NCBI GenBank assembly: GCA_002496805.1
Contig: DALO01000002.1
Span: 443,117-507,116 of the forward strand
DNA from: Methanobacterium sp. UBA353
GTDB taxonomy: Archaea > Methanobacteriota > Methanobacteria > Methanobacteriales > Methanobacteriaceae
DNA: 64,000 nucleotides
Direction: 5' to 3'
Shown one piece after another: positions 1-8,356 of this stretch. The translations under genes were made by a program, and so were the position numbers. The notes under the pieces were generated by a model that was not told the origin of the DNA, did no database searches, and saw only the letters and a program-made list of their open reading frames with translations. Position 1 is the stretch's first letter; each line of letters begins with the position of its first letter.

Positions 1-99
1 GGAAACTGCCTGGGCATTATCTCCCCAGACTTTTGCAATTTCTTCAACTTTTATCCGGTATGAAGGTATGTAAACTCCGTATCCTACAATTCCTGCCAT
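1..99 (-). CDS. Hydroxymethylglutaryl-CoA synthase, N-terminal fragment
   Basis: Only the first 33 codons lie in the window; the rest is beyond the left edge. The start is the ATG whose complement is at 97-99. The N-terminus (GIVGYGVYIPSYRI, then KVEEIAKVWG) matches the archaeal HMG-CoA synthase family as I know it. That enzyme condenses acetyl-CoA with acetoacetyl-CoA in the cytoplasm, an early step of the mevalonate route to archaeal isoprenoid lipids. The catalytic Cys and His lie outside the window, so the call rests on the N-terminus alone. In archaea the gene is usually followed by a thiolase and a DUF35 protein, which would also be outside. Confidence 0.8.
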   Translation of the reverse strand, partial: MAGIVGYGVYIPSYRIKVEEIAKVWGDNAQAVS

Positions 100-296
100 A
101 TCAAATCACTACCATCTAATTAATATCATATTATTTTCTTTTTTTAGTATTCATATTAGAATTACTATTTAAAAGTCACATACAGGTTGTTTAAGGGCAA
201 ATATTTCCTATTGTAATATATCTAACCTTTCATTCTGTATATAAAAAAAATATAATTTATTACAATTTAATTTATTACATTATAGGCAAAAACCAG

Positions 297-304
297 TTTA
301 TATA
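297..304 (+). promoter_or_regulatory. Candidate TATA box (TTTATATA)
   Basis: TTTATATA at 297-304 is a near-consensus archaeal TATA element preceded by the purine-rich AAAAACCAG. A transcript would start near 325-330, inside or just after the purine-rich GGGAGGAGAG (319-328), and before the ATG at 343. It appears to drive the decayed reading frame at 343-516. Confidence 0.4.
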
Positions 305-342
305 TTTATGTATGGGTTGGGAGGAGAGAACAGAATCTAAAA

Positions 343-516
343 ATGAAACAAACATCCCTTTCTAATTTGTTAGATAATAAGTCATAAACTAGTCTAATTA
401 TATTTACAGATAAGCAAACGTTAATGCGGGCACTAGGGGTGAATTTTAGTATACGAAATCATTCAATACTTCTAAATCATGTTTTAGAAGAATATTTGAC
501 ATTAAAAATGTTTTAA
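343..516 (+). pseudogene. Decayed small gene, possibly a winged-helix regulator remnant
   Basis: An ATG at 343 opens a frame that stops after 14 codons at TAA 385-387, and the same frame then stays open for 42 more codons to TAA 514-516. The downstream part reads IIFTDKQTLMRALG and LLNHVLEEYL, which resembles the start of archaeal winged-helix regulators (a 'DKxxLxRxLG ... LxxxLEE' pattern). A strong TATA element lies upstream. A gene broken by a premature stop and then truncated explains this best. The resemblance is by eye and the frame is short, so this is tentative. A small peptide or RNA gene is the alternative. Confidence 0.3.
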
Positions 517-576
517 GGATGTGTTGTTAGTTTTTAAGCTTTAATATATTTATTTAGGTAGGTTGGAGAATTATTT

Positions 577-939
577 TTACAATAGTTCCAACAATATTTC
601 CAAGTCCAGTTTTCTCACATCTTCTAAGGTCTTCATGCCATACTTTTTTAAGAGTAGATTCCAATCCTGATTGAGAATGAAATCTTGAAAATTTTCAGTT
701 TTTAATGGTTCTTCATCAGTTTTCATATCTTGTAACTCAATTATGCAGTTTTTTAATAGTTCTTCAGAGTGATCCAAGTCCATAAGTTTATTTACCATGT
801 TTTCATCATTATCTGAACAGTATTTTACATCCAATCCTTGGCAATAAAATTTCTTGAATGTTTTATTCTGAGAAATGAAGCGATAAACCATAATTAGCTT
901 CTCTTGAATTTCTTCTATCTCTTTTTTATTTAACTCCAT
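577..939 (-). CDS. Conserved-looking hypothetical protein, 120 aa
   Basis: I do not recognise this family. The start is supported by a GGGTGA Shine-Dalgarno a few bases before the ATG. The protein is acidic, predicted mostly helical, and has no signal peptide or membrane segment, so it is probably cytoplasmic. It has three cysteines (FYCQG, KYCSD, KNCII), not arranged as a typical zinc site. It stands alone, with AT-rich spacers on both sides, and is transcribed toward the decayed frame at 343-516. Confidence 0.65.
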   Translation of the reverse strand: MELNKKEIEEIQEKLIMVYRFISQNKTFKKFYCQGLDVKYCSDNDENMVNKLMDLDHSEELLKNCIIELQDMKTDEEPLKTENFQDFILNQDWNLLLKKYGMKTLEDVRKLDLEILLELL

Positions 940-1180
940 TTTTTCACCCGAAATTTATTTAATCATATTTAAAATATTTTTGTCTTCTTAGCAATGCCTA
1001 AATGAATAGATATTAAAAAATTGATATTTCAAAGAATTATAACTCATTAACTTGATCAAAAGACTGTAGAAATTTGGAAATCATTCACTGCGCTATTTCT
1101 CATCCATTAGGGTTAAAAAAGACTAATCAGTTTTCAGGAATTAATTTAATCGTTCGATCTGCAACTTTTTTTTTTAATAA

Positions 1181-1612
1181 TCATTTTTCAGTATTTAATT
1201 TTTCATCATTCACAAGATCAATTATCTTGTCCCGCTTCCGGTAGGCCATACCCTGAAACACACAGACCAGATCATGGGATTTGTCAAAAATATCCACAGT
1301 GTAACTGCCAATCCTACCTCCACTGGATAATTCGCGTGCTTCAGCAGTCAAAACCCCTTTGGTAACTGCTTTAAGATAAGATATGTTTGCATTTATAGCC
1401 ACAGTAACGGTTCCGTGTGAATTAGCGGCCAGTGCAAATGTAAAATCAGCAAGTGTAAAAAGTGCTCCTCCATGGACAGTTCCTATACTATTAAGATGAA
1501 TATCACTGACTTCCATCTGGGTTGTGGCCTTTCCAGGAGAAACATTCACTACTTCGATGTTGCTAAGGGCTGCGAAACGATCATTTTCAAACATTTTCAG
1601 GATTTTCTTCAT
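1181..1612 (-). CDS. PaaI-family hotdog-fold thioesterase
   Basis: This 143-aa protein has the length and core motif of PaaI-type acyl-CoA thioesterases: GTVHGGALFTLAD at about residues 44-56. The HGG turn and the following Asp56 are typical of the family's active site, which lies at the dimer interface. Members hydrolyse acyl- or aryl-CoA thioesters in the cytoplasm; the substrate here cannot be read from sequence. An AGGTTC site precedes the ATG. The gene is monocistronic. Confidence 0.85.
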   Translation of the reverse strand: MKKILKMFENDRFAALSNIEVVNVSPGKATTQMEVSDIHLNSIGTVHGGALFTLADFTFALAANSHGTVTVAINANISYLKAVTKGVLTAEARELSSGGRIGSYTVDIFDKSHDLVCVFQGMAYRKRDKIIDLVNDEKLNTEK

Positions 1613-1874
1613 TTTTGAACCTATTTACTTTGTAAAGGGCCTACGAACCAATATTTAGTCACATATGTAGTTTAAATTATAGTTTTCTTAATTATAAAAA
1701 TTTTATGATCTAGATTTATTTAGAGTGGCATGATGTTGAGGTAACTCCTCTTAAATAAATTCGCAGAATCGCCACAAATATACTAGTGAAAGTGAAGTAA
1801 AAGAATTAATAGTTAATAAAAAAAAGTTTAGTCAATGAATGAAAGGGAATATGTTCATATGGAAGGGGATCATC

Positions 1875-2594
1875 TTGAATCATAACACAAAAGCCATGTT
1901 ACTGCGTGTGGGAATTGACAAATCCAGTGATGGAGTTTTAAGCCCCATATTCTCTGATGGTACATTTGAATATATTCCCTTATCTGAAAAAGATGATCAA
2001 ACTATTGAAAAAAGGACATTCCATGACATAATTGGGGTTAAAGGTAATAAACTTTCAATTTATCTCCCTAAAAAGATAGCCAGACGTAAAGTACACATGG
2101 ATCCAGAGTTTATAAATTTTACTTATGGTGATGAAGGAAAAAAGGCCATATATTTGAGAAAACTTAGCCATAACGATCTTTTAGTATTTTACGCCGGACT
2201 AAAACCATATGAAGGAGATGAATATCCTGAAGCACTATATATAATCGGATATTTTACAATCAAAGATGTTATTGATTTTGAAAACAGTAAAGACGAAATC
2301 AATAGAATTAATAATATCCGGACAAAATTTCATCACAATTCTCATCCTAAACGTTCAAATGCCCAGGACATGGTACTTGTTGTGGGAGACCCAGAAAAAA
2401 GTAAGCTGCTTGATAATCCAATTCAGATCAGCCAAAAGAAGTTAAATAAGATCGGCCGAAAATACCATGCTGTTTCACCAGAAATGGAAGCACTGTTAGG
2501 TATTGAAGGCTCTATCCAGCGTAGTATACCACCTCGATTTATAAGTGAAGGGAATAAATTGAAAAACCTTAAAGAATTGCTGGATTTGAAATAA
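1875..2594 (+). CDS. Nmad3-like putative nucleotide-modification protein
   Basis: The N-terminus (MLLRVGIDKSSDG, then LSPIFSDGTFEYIPL) resembles the family named nucleotide modification associated domain 3 (Nmad3), proposed from phage and bacterial gene neighbourhoods to act in DNA base modification; no reaction is established to my knowledge. I place the start at TTG 1875 because AAGGGGATC lies just upstream of it, giving 239 aa; an ATG at 1839 would add 12 residues and lacks a good SD. No membrane segment is visible. Its neighbours (thioesterase, msrA) are unrelated and there is no phage gene nearby. The family call is from memory of the N-terminal pattern and is moderate. Confidence 0.55.
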   Translation: MNHNTKAMLLRVGIDKSSDGVLSPIFSDGTFEYIPLSEKDDQTIEKRTFHDIIGVKGNKLSIYLPKKIARRKVHMDPEFINFTYGDEGKKAIYLRKLSHNDLLVFYAGLKPYEGDEYPEALYIIGYFTIKDVIDFENSKDEINRINNIRTKFHHNSHPKRSNAQDMVLVVGDPEKSKLLDNPIQISQKKLNKIGRKYHAVSPEMEALLGIEGSIQRSIPPRFISEGNKLKNLKELLDLK

Positions 2595-2632
2595 TAAATC
2601 TATAGTATGCTGAAAAATACATTATAAAAATT

Positions 2633-3118
2633 TTAGAATCTACAACTTTTCTGGCCTGTTTTCTCAATATACTTCTGATGGTACTCTTCTGCCCTCCAGA
2701 ATTTACCAGCAGGTTTGATCTCAGTCACAATTTCCCTCCCATAACGACCTGAGCCATTAAGTTTTGTCTTTCTTTTCAAAGCTAATTTTTTCTGTTGGGA
2801 GTTATGATATAATATAATGGACCTGTATTGGGTGCCGATGTCTGGGCCCTGCATGTTAAGGGTGGTGGGGTCATGTATGTCCCAGAAAATATCCAGAAGG
2901 TCTGTGTAGGAAATAATTTCCGGATTATAAGTTACTTCAACCACTTCGGCATGATTGGTGACTCCTGAGCATACCTCTTGATAGGAGGGGTGGTCGAAGT
3001 CCCCACCAGCATATCCTACTTGGGTTTCAATAACTCCGTTTAGTTTCATGAAGACGTCTTCCACTCCCCAGAAACATCCAGCACCAAAAGTGGCCTTTTC
3101 TAATCCATTTTTTGACAT
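2633..3118 (-). CDS. msrA: Peptide-methionine (S)-S-oxide reductase
   Basis: MsrA reduces the S-epimer of methionine sulfoxide in proteins and free methionine, repairing oxidative damage. The signature GAGCFWGVE is at residues 12-20 with the catalytic Cys15. The family blocks VGYAGG, YQEVCSGVTNHAE and GTQYRS are present. A Cys near the C-terminus (Cys159 in KSCRF) could act as the resolving cysteine. At 161 aa the length is normal. The gene is divergent from the MFS gene at 3406, and the spacer holds a tandem repeat. Confidence 0.95.
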   Translation of the reverse strand: MSKNGLEKATFGAGCFWGVEDVFMKLNGVIETQVGYAGGDFDHPSYQEVCSGVTNHAEVVEVTYNPEIISYTDLLDIFWDIHDPTTLNMQGPDIGTQYRSIILYHNSQQKKLALKRKTKLNGSGRYGREIVTEIKPAGKFWRAEEYHQKYIEKTGQKSCRF

Positions 3119-3224
3119 ACATCCACATCCTATTTTTAGTATGCATTACTTTTTAATAACGAAATTATCACAAACCAATTTTTCATATTTATAACCAATT
3201 TATTCCAATTATATGCGAGGAAAT

Positions 3225-3306
3225 TTGAGTATGGGTTAAATGATGTATTGATATATTGTATGGTGTTTGAGTATGTTGAATGATGTATTGATATATTGTA
3301 TGGTGT
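3225..3306. repeat. Two-copy tandem repeat between msrA and the MFS gene
   Basis: Unit 1 (3225-3266, 42 bases) and unit 2 (3267-3306, 40 bases) abut each other and differ only by two missing bases and one substitution near the front. Both share the core AATGATGTATTGATATATTG followed by TATGGTGT. The pair ends about 100 bases before the MFS start and about 107 bases before msrA. Direct repeats in this position often bind a regulator, so it may be an operator for the exporter; that is inference. Confidence 0.75.
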
Positions 3307-3405
3307 CTATTTTTTTCTATAGTTTTATCAGATAAGAATGATAAACATCCATCAAATGTATTATGTTTTGTTAACCGAATAATTTTTTTGGGAGTATGTT
3401 CATGG

Positions 3406-4770
3406 ATGTCAATTTCACCTAAAAAATATACATTAATGGTTGCAATTTTAACCTCATTTTTAACACCATTTGTTGCTACGTCCATTAACATAGCCTTACC
3501 CTCAATTGGAGAAGAATTCACAGCCAATGCCATAGTTTTGGGATGGATACCCACAGTTTATCTTTTATCTCTAGCAGTGTGTCTGGTGCCAATTGGAAGA
3601 ATTGCAGATATATATGGTAGGAAACGTTTTTTCACATATGGGATTATTTTATTTACCTTATCTTCTCTACTGGCAACGTTATCCTTTTCAGTTAATATGT
3701 TAATTTTTTTCAGAGTTCTACAAGGATTAAGCTGTGCAATGATCTTCGGAAACCTTTTTGCTATTATCGCATCCATCTTTCCAGCCAGCAACCGGGGCAA
3801 AGCATTGGGTATAACTCTCACCGGATCATTTATGGGCATGTTCATGGGCCCTGTTCTGGGAGGTTTTCTAACTGAATATTTCGGATGGAGAAGCATATTC
3901 TTCTTTAACGTCCCATTGGGGGTTCTGGCAACTATTGCAGTAACCAAAATTAAGGGTGAATGGACAGAAGCCAGCGGACAAAAATTTGATATCTTAGGAG
4001 CTGTTATTTATGGATTTTCCCTGATAACGTTGATGTACGGTTTGTCAATTCTGCCAGAAATAGTAGGTTTATATTTAATTTTCAGTGGAAGTATCTGTCT
4101 GATTATATTTTACCTCATTGAAAGTCGTATTGAAAGTCCACTACTGGATGTGAAGATTTTTCATAATTGGAGTTTCACCTTGTATAATCTGGCGGCATTT
4201 ATCAGTTTTTGTTCAGCAGCACCCATCGTGTTCACACTCAGCCTATACTTGCAATATGTAAAGGGATTGGATCCACAGTGGGCCGGAATAATTATTGCAG
4301 TACAATCGGTGATTATGACCCTATTTTCGCCACTGGCAGGGAAATTATCGGACATCACCGAACCCCACAAAGTTGCTGCATTTGGCATGATTCTCAACAC
4401 CATAGGATGCACATTATTCGCCTTTTTAGTAGAAGAAACCAGCCTGATAATCATCATAATCGGGTTTTGTCTTTTCGGTCTGGGATTTGCCCATTTTTCT
4501 TCTCCCAATACCAATGCTCTGATGGGCACTGTAGAATCACGCCTTTATGGGGTAGCATCCACAACTCTAAGTACCATGAGGGTTATGGGCCAGATGTCAG
4601 GTATGGGGATTGTCCTGATGGTTATGGTCCTGTTTATGGGAAGTTCCATCATAAGTAAGCAGAACTATCCCGAATTTCTCACCAGCACTAGAATATCATT
4701 TGTTATATTTGCCATTTTAAGTTTTTTAGGAGCTTTAGCATCGATGGTGGGTGGAAATAAAAGAGAATAG
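3406..4770 (+). CDS. MFS drug-exporter-like transporter (DHA2 type)
   Basis: This hydrophobic protein of about 454 aa looks like a 14-helix major facilitator of the DHA2 (EmrB/QacA) group, which exports drugs or other small molecules with protons. The loop 2-3 motif reads GRIADIYGRKRFF, and a motif-C-like stretch TGSFMGMFMGPVLGGFL follows. I chose the ATG at 3406, 11 bases after GGGAG (3390-3394); a TTG at 3388 would add six residues and has no upstream SD. The gene is single and divergent from msrA. The substrate is unknown. Confidence 0.85.
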   Translation: MSISPKKYTLMVAILTSFLTPFVATSINIALPSIGEEFTANAIVLGWIPTVYLLSLAVCLVPIGRIADIYGRKRFFTYGIILFTLSSLLATLSFSVNMLIFFRVLQGLSCAMIFGNLFAIIASIFPASNRGKALGITLTGSFMGMFMGPVLGGFLTEYFGWRSIFFFNVPLGVLATIAVTKIKGEWTEASGQKFDILGAVIYGFSLITLMYGLSILPEIVGLYLIFSGSICLIIFYLIESRIESPLLDVKIFHNWSFTLYNLAAFISFCSAAPIVFTLSLYLQYVKGLDPQWAGIIIAVQSVIMTLFSPLAGKLSDITEPHKVAAFGMILNTIGCTLFAFLVEETSLIIIIIGFCLFGLGFAHFSSPNTNALMGTVESRLYGVASTTLSTMRVMGQMSGMGIVLMVMVLFMGSSIISKQNYPEFLTSTRISFVIFAILSFLGALASMVGGNKRE

Positions 4771-4900
4771 AATAATATCCAACTAATCCTTATCTAGCGC
4801 CAAAAAAAATGAGCTAAAATGTGATGATACTTCCAATAAAATTATCATTCTCATTAAAAAATAAGAACTTTTTTACCAAAAATATACATAACCAATACCC

Positions 4901-6601
4901 ATGAAAAACAAGAAAGTAGCCTCTATCCTTCATCGAGTTGCTGATTATATGGAGATGGATGATGTTGATTTTCGTACCAAAGCCTATCACCGGGCAGCCC
5001 ATACCATTGAAACCTTGAGTGTGGATGTTGCAGATATTGCAGAACAAGGCAAACTGGAAGAACTTCCAGGCATTGGAAAACACATTCATGAAAAGATTCA
5101 GGAAATATTAGACACCGGAAAACTGCAGTACCTTGAAGATCTTAAAGTGAAGTTTCCAGTGGATATTAGTTCATTGAAGTCAGTGGAAGGATTGGGACCT
5201 AAGAAAATAAAACTTTTATATCATGAATTGGGCATCAAAAATTTAGATGACCTTGAAAAGGAGGGAAAACGCCATAATATCAGAAAATTAAAAGGTATGG
5301 GGGTAAAAACTGAGGTTAAAATTCTTCAAAACATTGAATTTGCAAGAAAAAGTACTGGAAGGCAGTTACTGGGTGATTCCATTCTGTTGGCCAATGAAAT
5401 TAAAAAACGAGTTGGTTCCTGGGAAGTGGTGGAACAAGTTGAAATTGCGGGTTCCATAAGACGCAGAACGGAAACAGTGGGTGATATTGATATACTAACC
5501 GTCACCAACCACCCTGACACGGTAATGGAGCTTTTCACCAACATGGACTTGGTTGATGAGGTAATAGTTAAAGGACATTCCAAATCAACAGTGCGATTGT
5601 TTAATGGGATGGACGTGGATATGCGGGTATTCCGGGAAGAAGATTTTGGTTCGGCACTGGTTTATTTCACCGGATCCCGTGAATTTAATATTCAGTTGCG
5701 CAAAATAGCAATATCCCAAAAAATGAAACTAAATGAGTACGGAGTTTTCGCAGATGACATCCGACTGGCTGGAAAAAGTGAAAACGATGTTTTCAAGGCA
5801 TTAGGGTTGGAATACATTCTGCCTGAACTTCGTGAGAATACAGGGGAGATAAAAGCCGCTCAAAAAGGAAAATTACCGCGTTTGGTAAAATATGAGGATA
5901 TAAAGGGTGATCTTCACCTACACAGTACTTGGAGTGATGGTAATGCCACATTACCCGAATTAGCCCAGGAAGCTATGAATAAAGGATACCAATACTTGGC
6001 AATTACCGATCACACCACCCTACCCGTTGCCCGGGGATTAAATGATAAAAGGCTAACCGAACAAATGGGCCAAATAGACAGAATAAACAGCGAAATTGAA
6101 GAAATAACCTTGTTAAAAGGTGCAGAAGTAAATATTAATTCTCAGGGTGAACTAGATATATCTAAAGATATTTTGGAAGAATTAGACATAGTGATTGCTT
6201 CAGTGCATTATGATCTTCGTCAAGATCCGGATAAAATGAATACGAGGATTTTAAATGCCCTTGAAAATGAATATTTAGATATATTAGGCCATCCAACTGG
6301 ACGGAAACTAAAAGAGAGGGCGGCATATAAATTAGATTTGGAACGACTATTTGAAAAAGCGGCCATGACCGGGACAGTGCTTGAAGTGAATTCACAACCA
6401 AAAAGATTGGATTTGAAGGATAAGCATGTGAAGATGGCCATTGAACACGGTTGCAAACTGTCTGTAAACAGTGATTCTCACAATTTACAGGGTTTAAATA
6501 ACATGGACCTGGGTGTAGCCACTGCCCGCAGGGGTTGGGCAAGAAAAAAAGATATAATTAATACATTTTCACTTAAAAAATTGTTAAAATTGTTAAATTA
6601 A
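4901..6601 (+). CDS. polX: Family X DNA polymerase with PHP domain (PolX)
   Basis: The 566-aa protein has two parts. Residues 1 to about 310 are a family X polymerase: helix-hairpin-helix motifs (ELPGIGKHIHEKI, and another near GLGPKKIK) and the nucleotidyl-transfer motif AGSIRRRTETVGDIDIL with its catalytic Asp pair. From about 335 a PHP domain follows (GDLHLHSTWSDG, ITDHTT, GAEVNI, SVHYDLR, GHPTGR, VNSDSH), the metal-dependent 3'-5' exonuclease of bacterial-type PolX. The enzyme fills short gaps and trims ends in base-excision repair. There is no clear SD; an AT-rich TATA-like AATATACATA lies 11 bases before the ATG. Confidence 0.93.
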   Translation: MKNKKVASILHRVADYMEMDDVDFRTKAYHRAAHTIETLSVDVADIAEQGKLEELPGIGKHIHEKIQEILDTGKLQYLEDLKVKFPVDISSLKSVEGLGPKKIKLLYHELGIKNLDDLEKEGKRHNIRKLKGMGVKTEVKILQNIEFARKSTGRQLLGDSILLANEIKKRVGSWEVVEQVEIAGSIRRRTETVGDIDILTVTNHPDTVMELFTNMDLVDEVIVKGHSKSTVRLFNGMDVDMRVFREEDFGSALVYFTGSREFNIQLRKIAISQKMKLNEYGVFADDIRLAGKSENDVFKALGLEYILPELRENTGEIKAAQKGKLPRLVKYEDIKGDLHLHSTWSDGNATLPELAQEAMNKGYQYLAITDHTTLPVARGLNDKRLTEQMGQIDRINSEIEEITLLKGAEVNINSQGELDISKDILEELDIVIASVHYDLRQDPDKMNTRILNALENEYLDILGHPTGRKLKERAAYKLDLERLFEKAAMTGTVLEVNSQPKRLDLKDKHVKMAIEHGCKLSVNSDSHNLQGLNNMDLGVATARRGWARKKDIINTFSLKKLLKLLN

Positions 6602-6633
6602 TTTTCTAAAACATGAAAGCCTATTAAATAACT

Positions 6634-7590
6634 TCAAATCAAATCAGTAGTCTGATTAAGTAAAGATAATAACTTAGCAAGGGTAATCACATCTTCCCGG
6701 TTATGTTCTAGTATGGGTATTAATGGCCCAATATTTCCTGTTTTTTGGTAACTACGATAAAATTCTGGTACCTTACTGCTAGGAACATCATCACACCTTT
6801 CCAAACCAAAAAGATGTTTTTCCAGAGTCTGCAATTGGCAGTTGGGGAGTTGGTTTTTCCATTGTCTACGTGAAAAATGGTATAAATCCAAATGCTCGGT
6901 GTTGATTTTATTTTTTATCCCATGATGGTGCATCCTGTTTCTAATAAAGGGCACATCAAAGCTGCGACCGTTAAACGTAACATAAATATTATTATCATTC
7001 TGATGAGCAATAAAACTTTCTAAAACTGCTTTTTCTTCTTTCAAATCTCTTAATAAATATTGATTAATAATTAAACCATCACCAGATACTTCTGCAACAC
7101 CAATAAGTATTAAAGGCACATCTTTAAGTCCAAGAGTCTCTATATCCATGAAAAGCAGGTTTTCAATTCCAGATAGTGATGATAAGAGGAGATTAAGTCT
7201 ATGTGATGATGAGTACCTTGCAGTTATCCATTCCAGGATGCGAGAAATATTCCCGTTTTCAAAGCTTTCAGTAAATTCACAAGCCTTTTTTGAGAAAACC
7301 GGGTGATCTTGTAGATCCGCAATGCACAAATATCCTTCTTTTTTAAGTTTTCTTTCCTTGCATATTCCTATTCCTTTAATTAATTTTAAATCACCCAGTA
7401 AACTCTGGTCAATCTTATTTTTAGCAGGTTTATTAATTTTTAACTTTTTTGCAGTGGTAAAACGGTAACAGGATCCATAGTTATTCTCTATTTCTTCTCC
7501 ATTTTCCAAATCTTCCAATGATTTATTTTGGTAATCGTCCAGAAGCTTTTCTTTCAGTTTCTGTGGGGATTGATCGTTGCTATAGATCAT
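6634..7590 (-). CDS. HhH and RNase H-like (YprB-type) exonuclease
   Basis: This 318-aa protein fits the RNase H-like exonuclease group that includes bacterial YprB. The DEDD-type residues are visible: DIETLG (Asp149, Glu151), FNGRSFDVPFIRNR (Asp212) and HNREDVITLAKL (Asp300). A helix-hairpin-helix stretch (KLIKGIGICKERKL, about 69-82) precedes the nuclease domain and probably binds DNA. It is convergent with polX, about 30 bases from its end, so the two do not share an operon. The fold and metal-dependent nuclease activity are inferred from motifs; the substrate is unknown. Confidence 0.8.
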   Translation of the reverse strand: MIYSNDQSPQKLKEKLLDDYQNKSLEDLENGEEIENNYGSCYRFTTAKKLKINKPAKNKIDQSLLGDLKLIKGIGICKERKLKKEGYLCIADLQDHPVFSKKACEFTESFENGNISRILEWITARYSSSHRLNLLLSSLSGIENLLFMDIETLGLKDVPLILIGVAEVSGDGLIINQYLLRDLKEEKAVLESFIAHQNDNNIYVTFNGRSFDVPFIRNRMHHHGIKNKINTEHLDLYHFSRRQWKNQLPNCQLQTLEKHLFGLERCDDVPSSKVPEFYRSYQKTGNIGPLIPILEHNREDVITLAKLLSLLNQTTDLI

Positions 7591-7747
7591 GAATTAATGG
7601 TCTCCAATATTTCTTACTGTACTCATCATCATAAAACAGGTTTCTATTAAAACATCACTGTTCAGGACAACTATTATTTATGTTTGAGATGATATATAGC
7701 ATTAATATAATAATTATTTGATATTAATGATGAAGGAGATGCAAAAT

Positions 7748-8281
7748 TTGAAGATAAAGAAATATGGAATTTTATTAGCAGTTCTTTTGCTGGCTGTAAT
7801 GGTGTCTGGATGTACTTCAAACCAGAGTATTCCCACCAAAAATTTTTCAATAAGTGGAATGTCTTTTATGTATCCTGAATCTTGGAATGTTACCAGCCAG
7901 GAAAGTTCCAATGCAACTTTGGTAATGATAAAAAGTGAGGAATTACTATCATCTAATGGCGAGAAAGGCAATGTTGTATTGATCTTGAAGGTTTCTAATG
8001 CAAGTAAAAGTAATATGACTCAGACCAGAGATGAATTTGCTACTCAAGCCTTATCCGGAAAAAATTTTACTAACACCACCATAAACATTGCCGGCTCAAA
8101 TGCCAGCGATATGAGCTACATTGAAAATGACACTCAAAAAAATGCTTCCTATGCAAGGCTAATAGATTTTACTAAGAACGACACGCTTTATATATTGATG
8201 TTCGCTACAGTTGGTGGTTCAGATATGGATGCTGCTAAACAGTACTTTGATGTTATTGTAAAAAGTTTCAAAGTAAGCTAA
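7748..8281 (+). CDS. PsbP-like lipoprotein
   Basis: The N-terminus is a signal peptide with a lipobox-like end (LLAVMVSGC), so the mature protein is probably anchored outside the membrane. The rest (ISGMSFMYPESWNV and onward) resembles the PsbP-like secreted proteins common in Methanobacteriales, whose function is not known. I favour the TTG at 7748, placed 9 bases after AAGGAG (7733-7738); in-frame starts at 7727, 7730 and 7739 are possible but overlap that SD. Several Asn-x-Thr/Ser sites suggest N-glycosylation. Monocistronic. Confidence 0.75.
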   Translation: MKIKKYGILLAVLLLAVMVSGCTSNQSIPTKNFSISGMSFMYPESWNVTSQESSNATLVMIKSEELLSSNGEKGNVVLILKVSNASKSNMTQTRDEFATQALSGKNFTNTTINIAGSNASDMSYIENDTQKNASYARLIDFTKNDTLYILMFATVGGSDMDAAKQYFDVIVKSFKVS

Positions 8282-8356
8282 GTAATTCGGAATACATTTA
8301 GTATCCTATTTCTTCCGGGAAACAATTTAGACATGTAGTTACATGGGGGTTTATAG

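Noticed and set aside
385..387. In-frame stop in 343-516 read as a special amino acid
   Set aside because: The codon is TAA; pyrrolysine uses TAG and selenocysteine TGA, so a decayed gene is simpler.
3225..3306. Possible CRISPR
   Set aside because: Only two copies, adjoining without spacers, and no cas genes in the window; it is a simple tandem repeat.
3189..3554. 121-aa minus-strand frame covering the tandem repeat
   Set aside because: It reads through the repeat (repetitive His/Ile/Tyr/Gln) and overlaps the well-supported MFS gene; no SD and no recognisable domain.
4209..4658. 149-aa plus-strand frame inside the MFS gene
   Set aside because: It lies wholly inside the MFS gene in another frame and has the composition of a shadow frame.
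4877..4901. Leaderless start of polX
   Set aside because: The TATA-like AATATACATA is only 11-20 bases from the ATG, too near for the start of transcription to fall on it.
6162..6542. 126-aa minus-strand frame inside polX
   Set aside because: Antisense to the conserved PHP domain; no SD and no domain.
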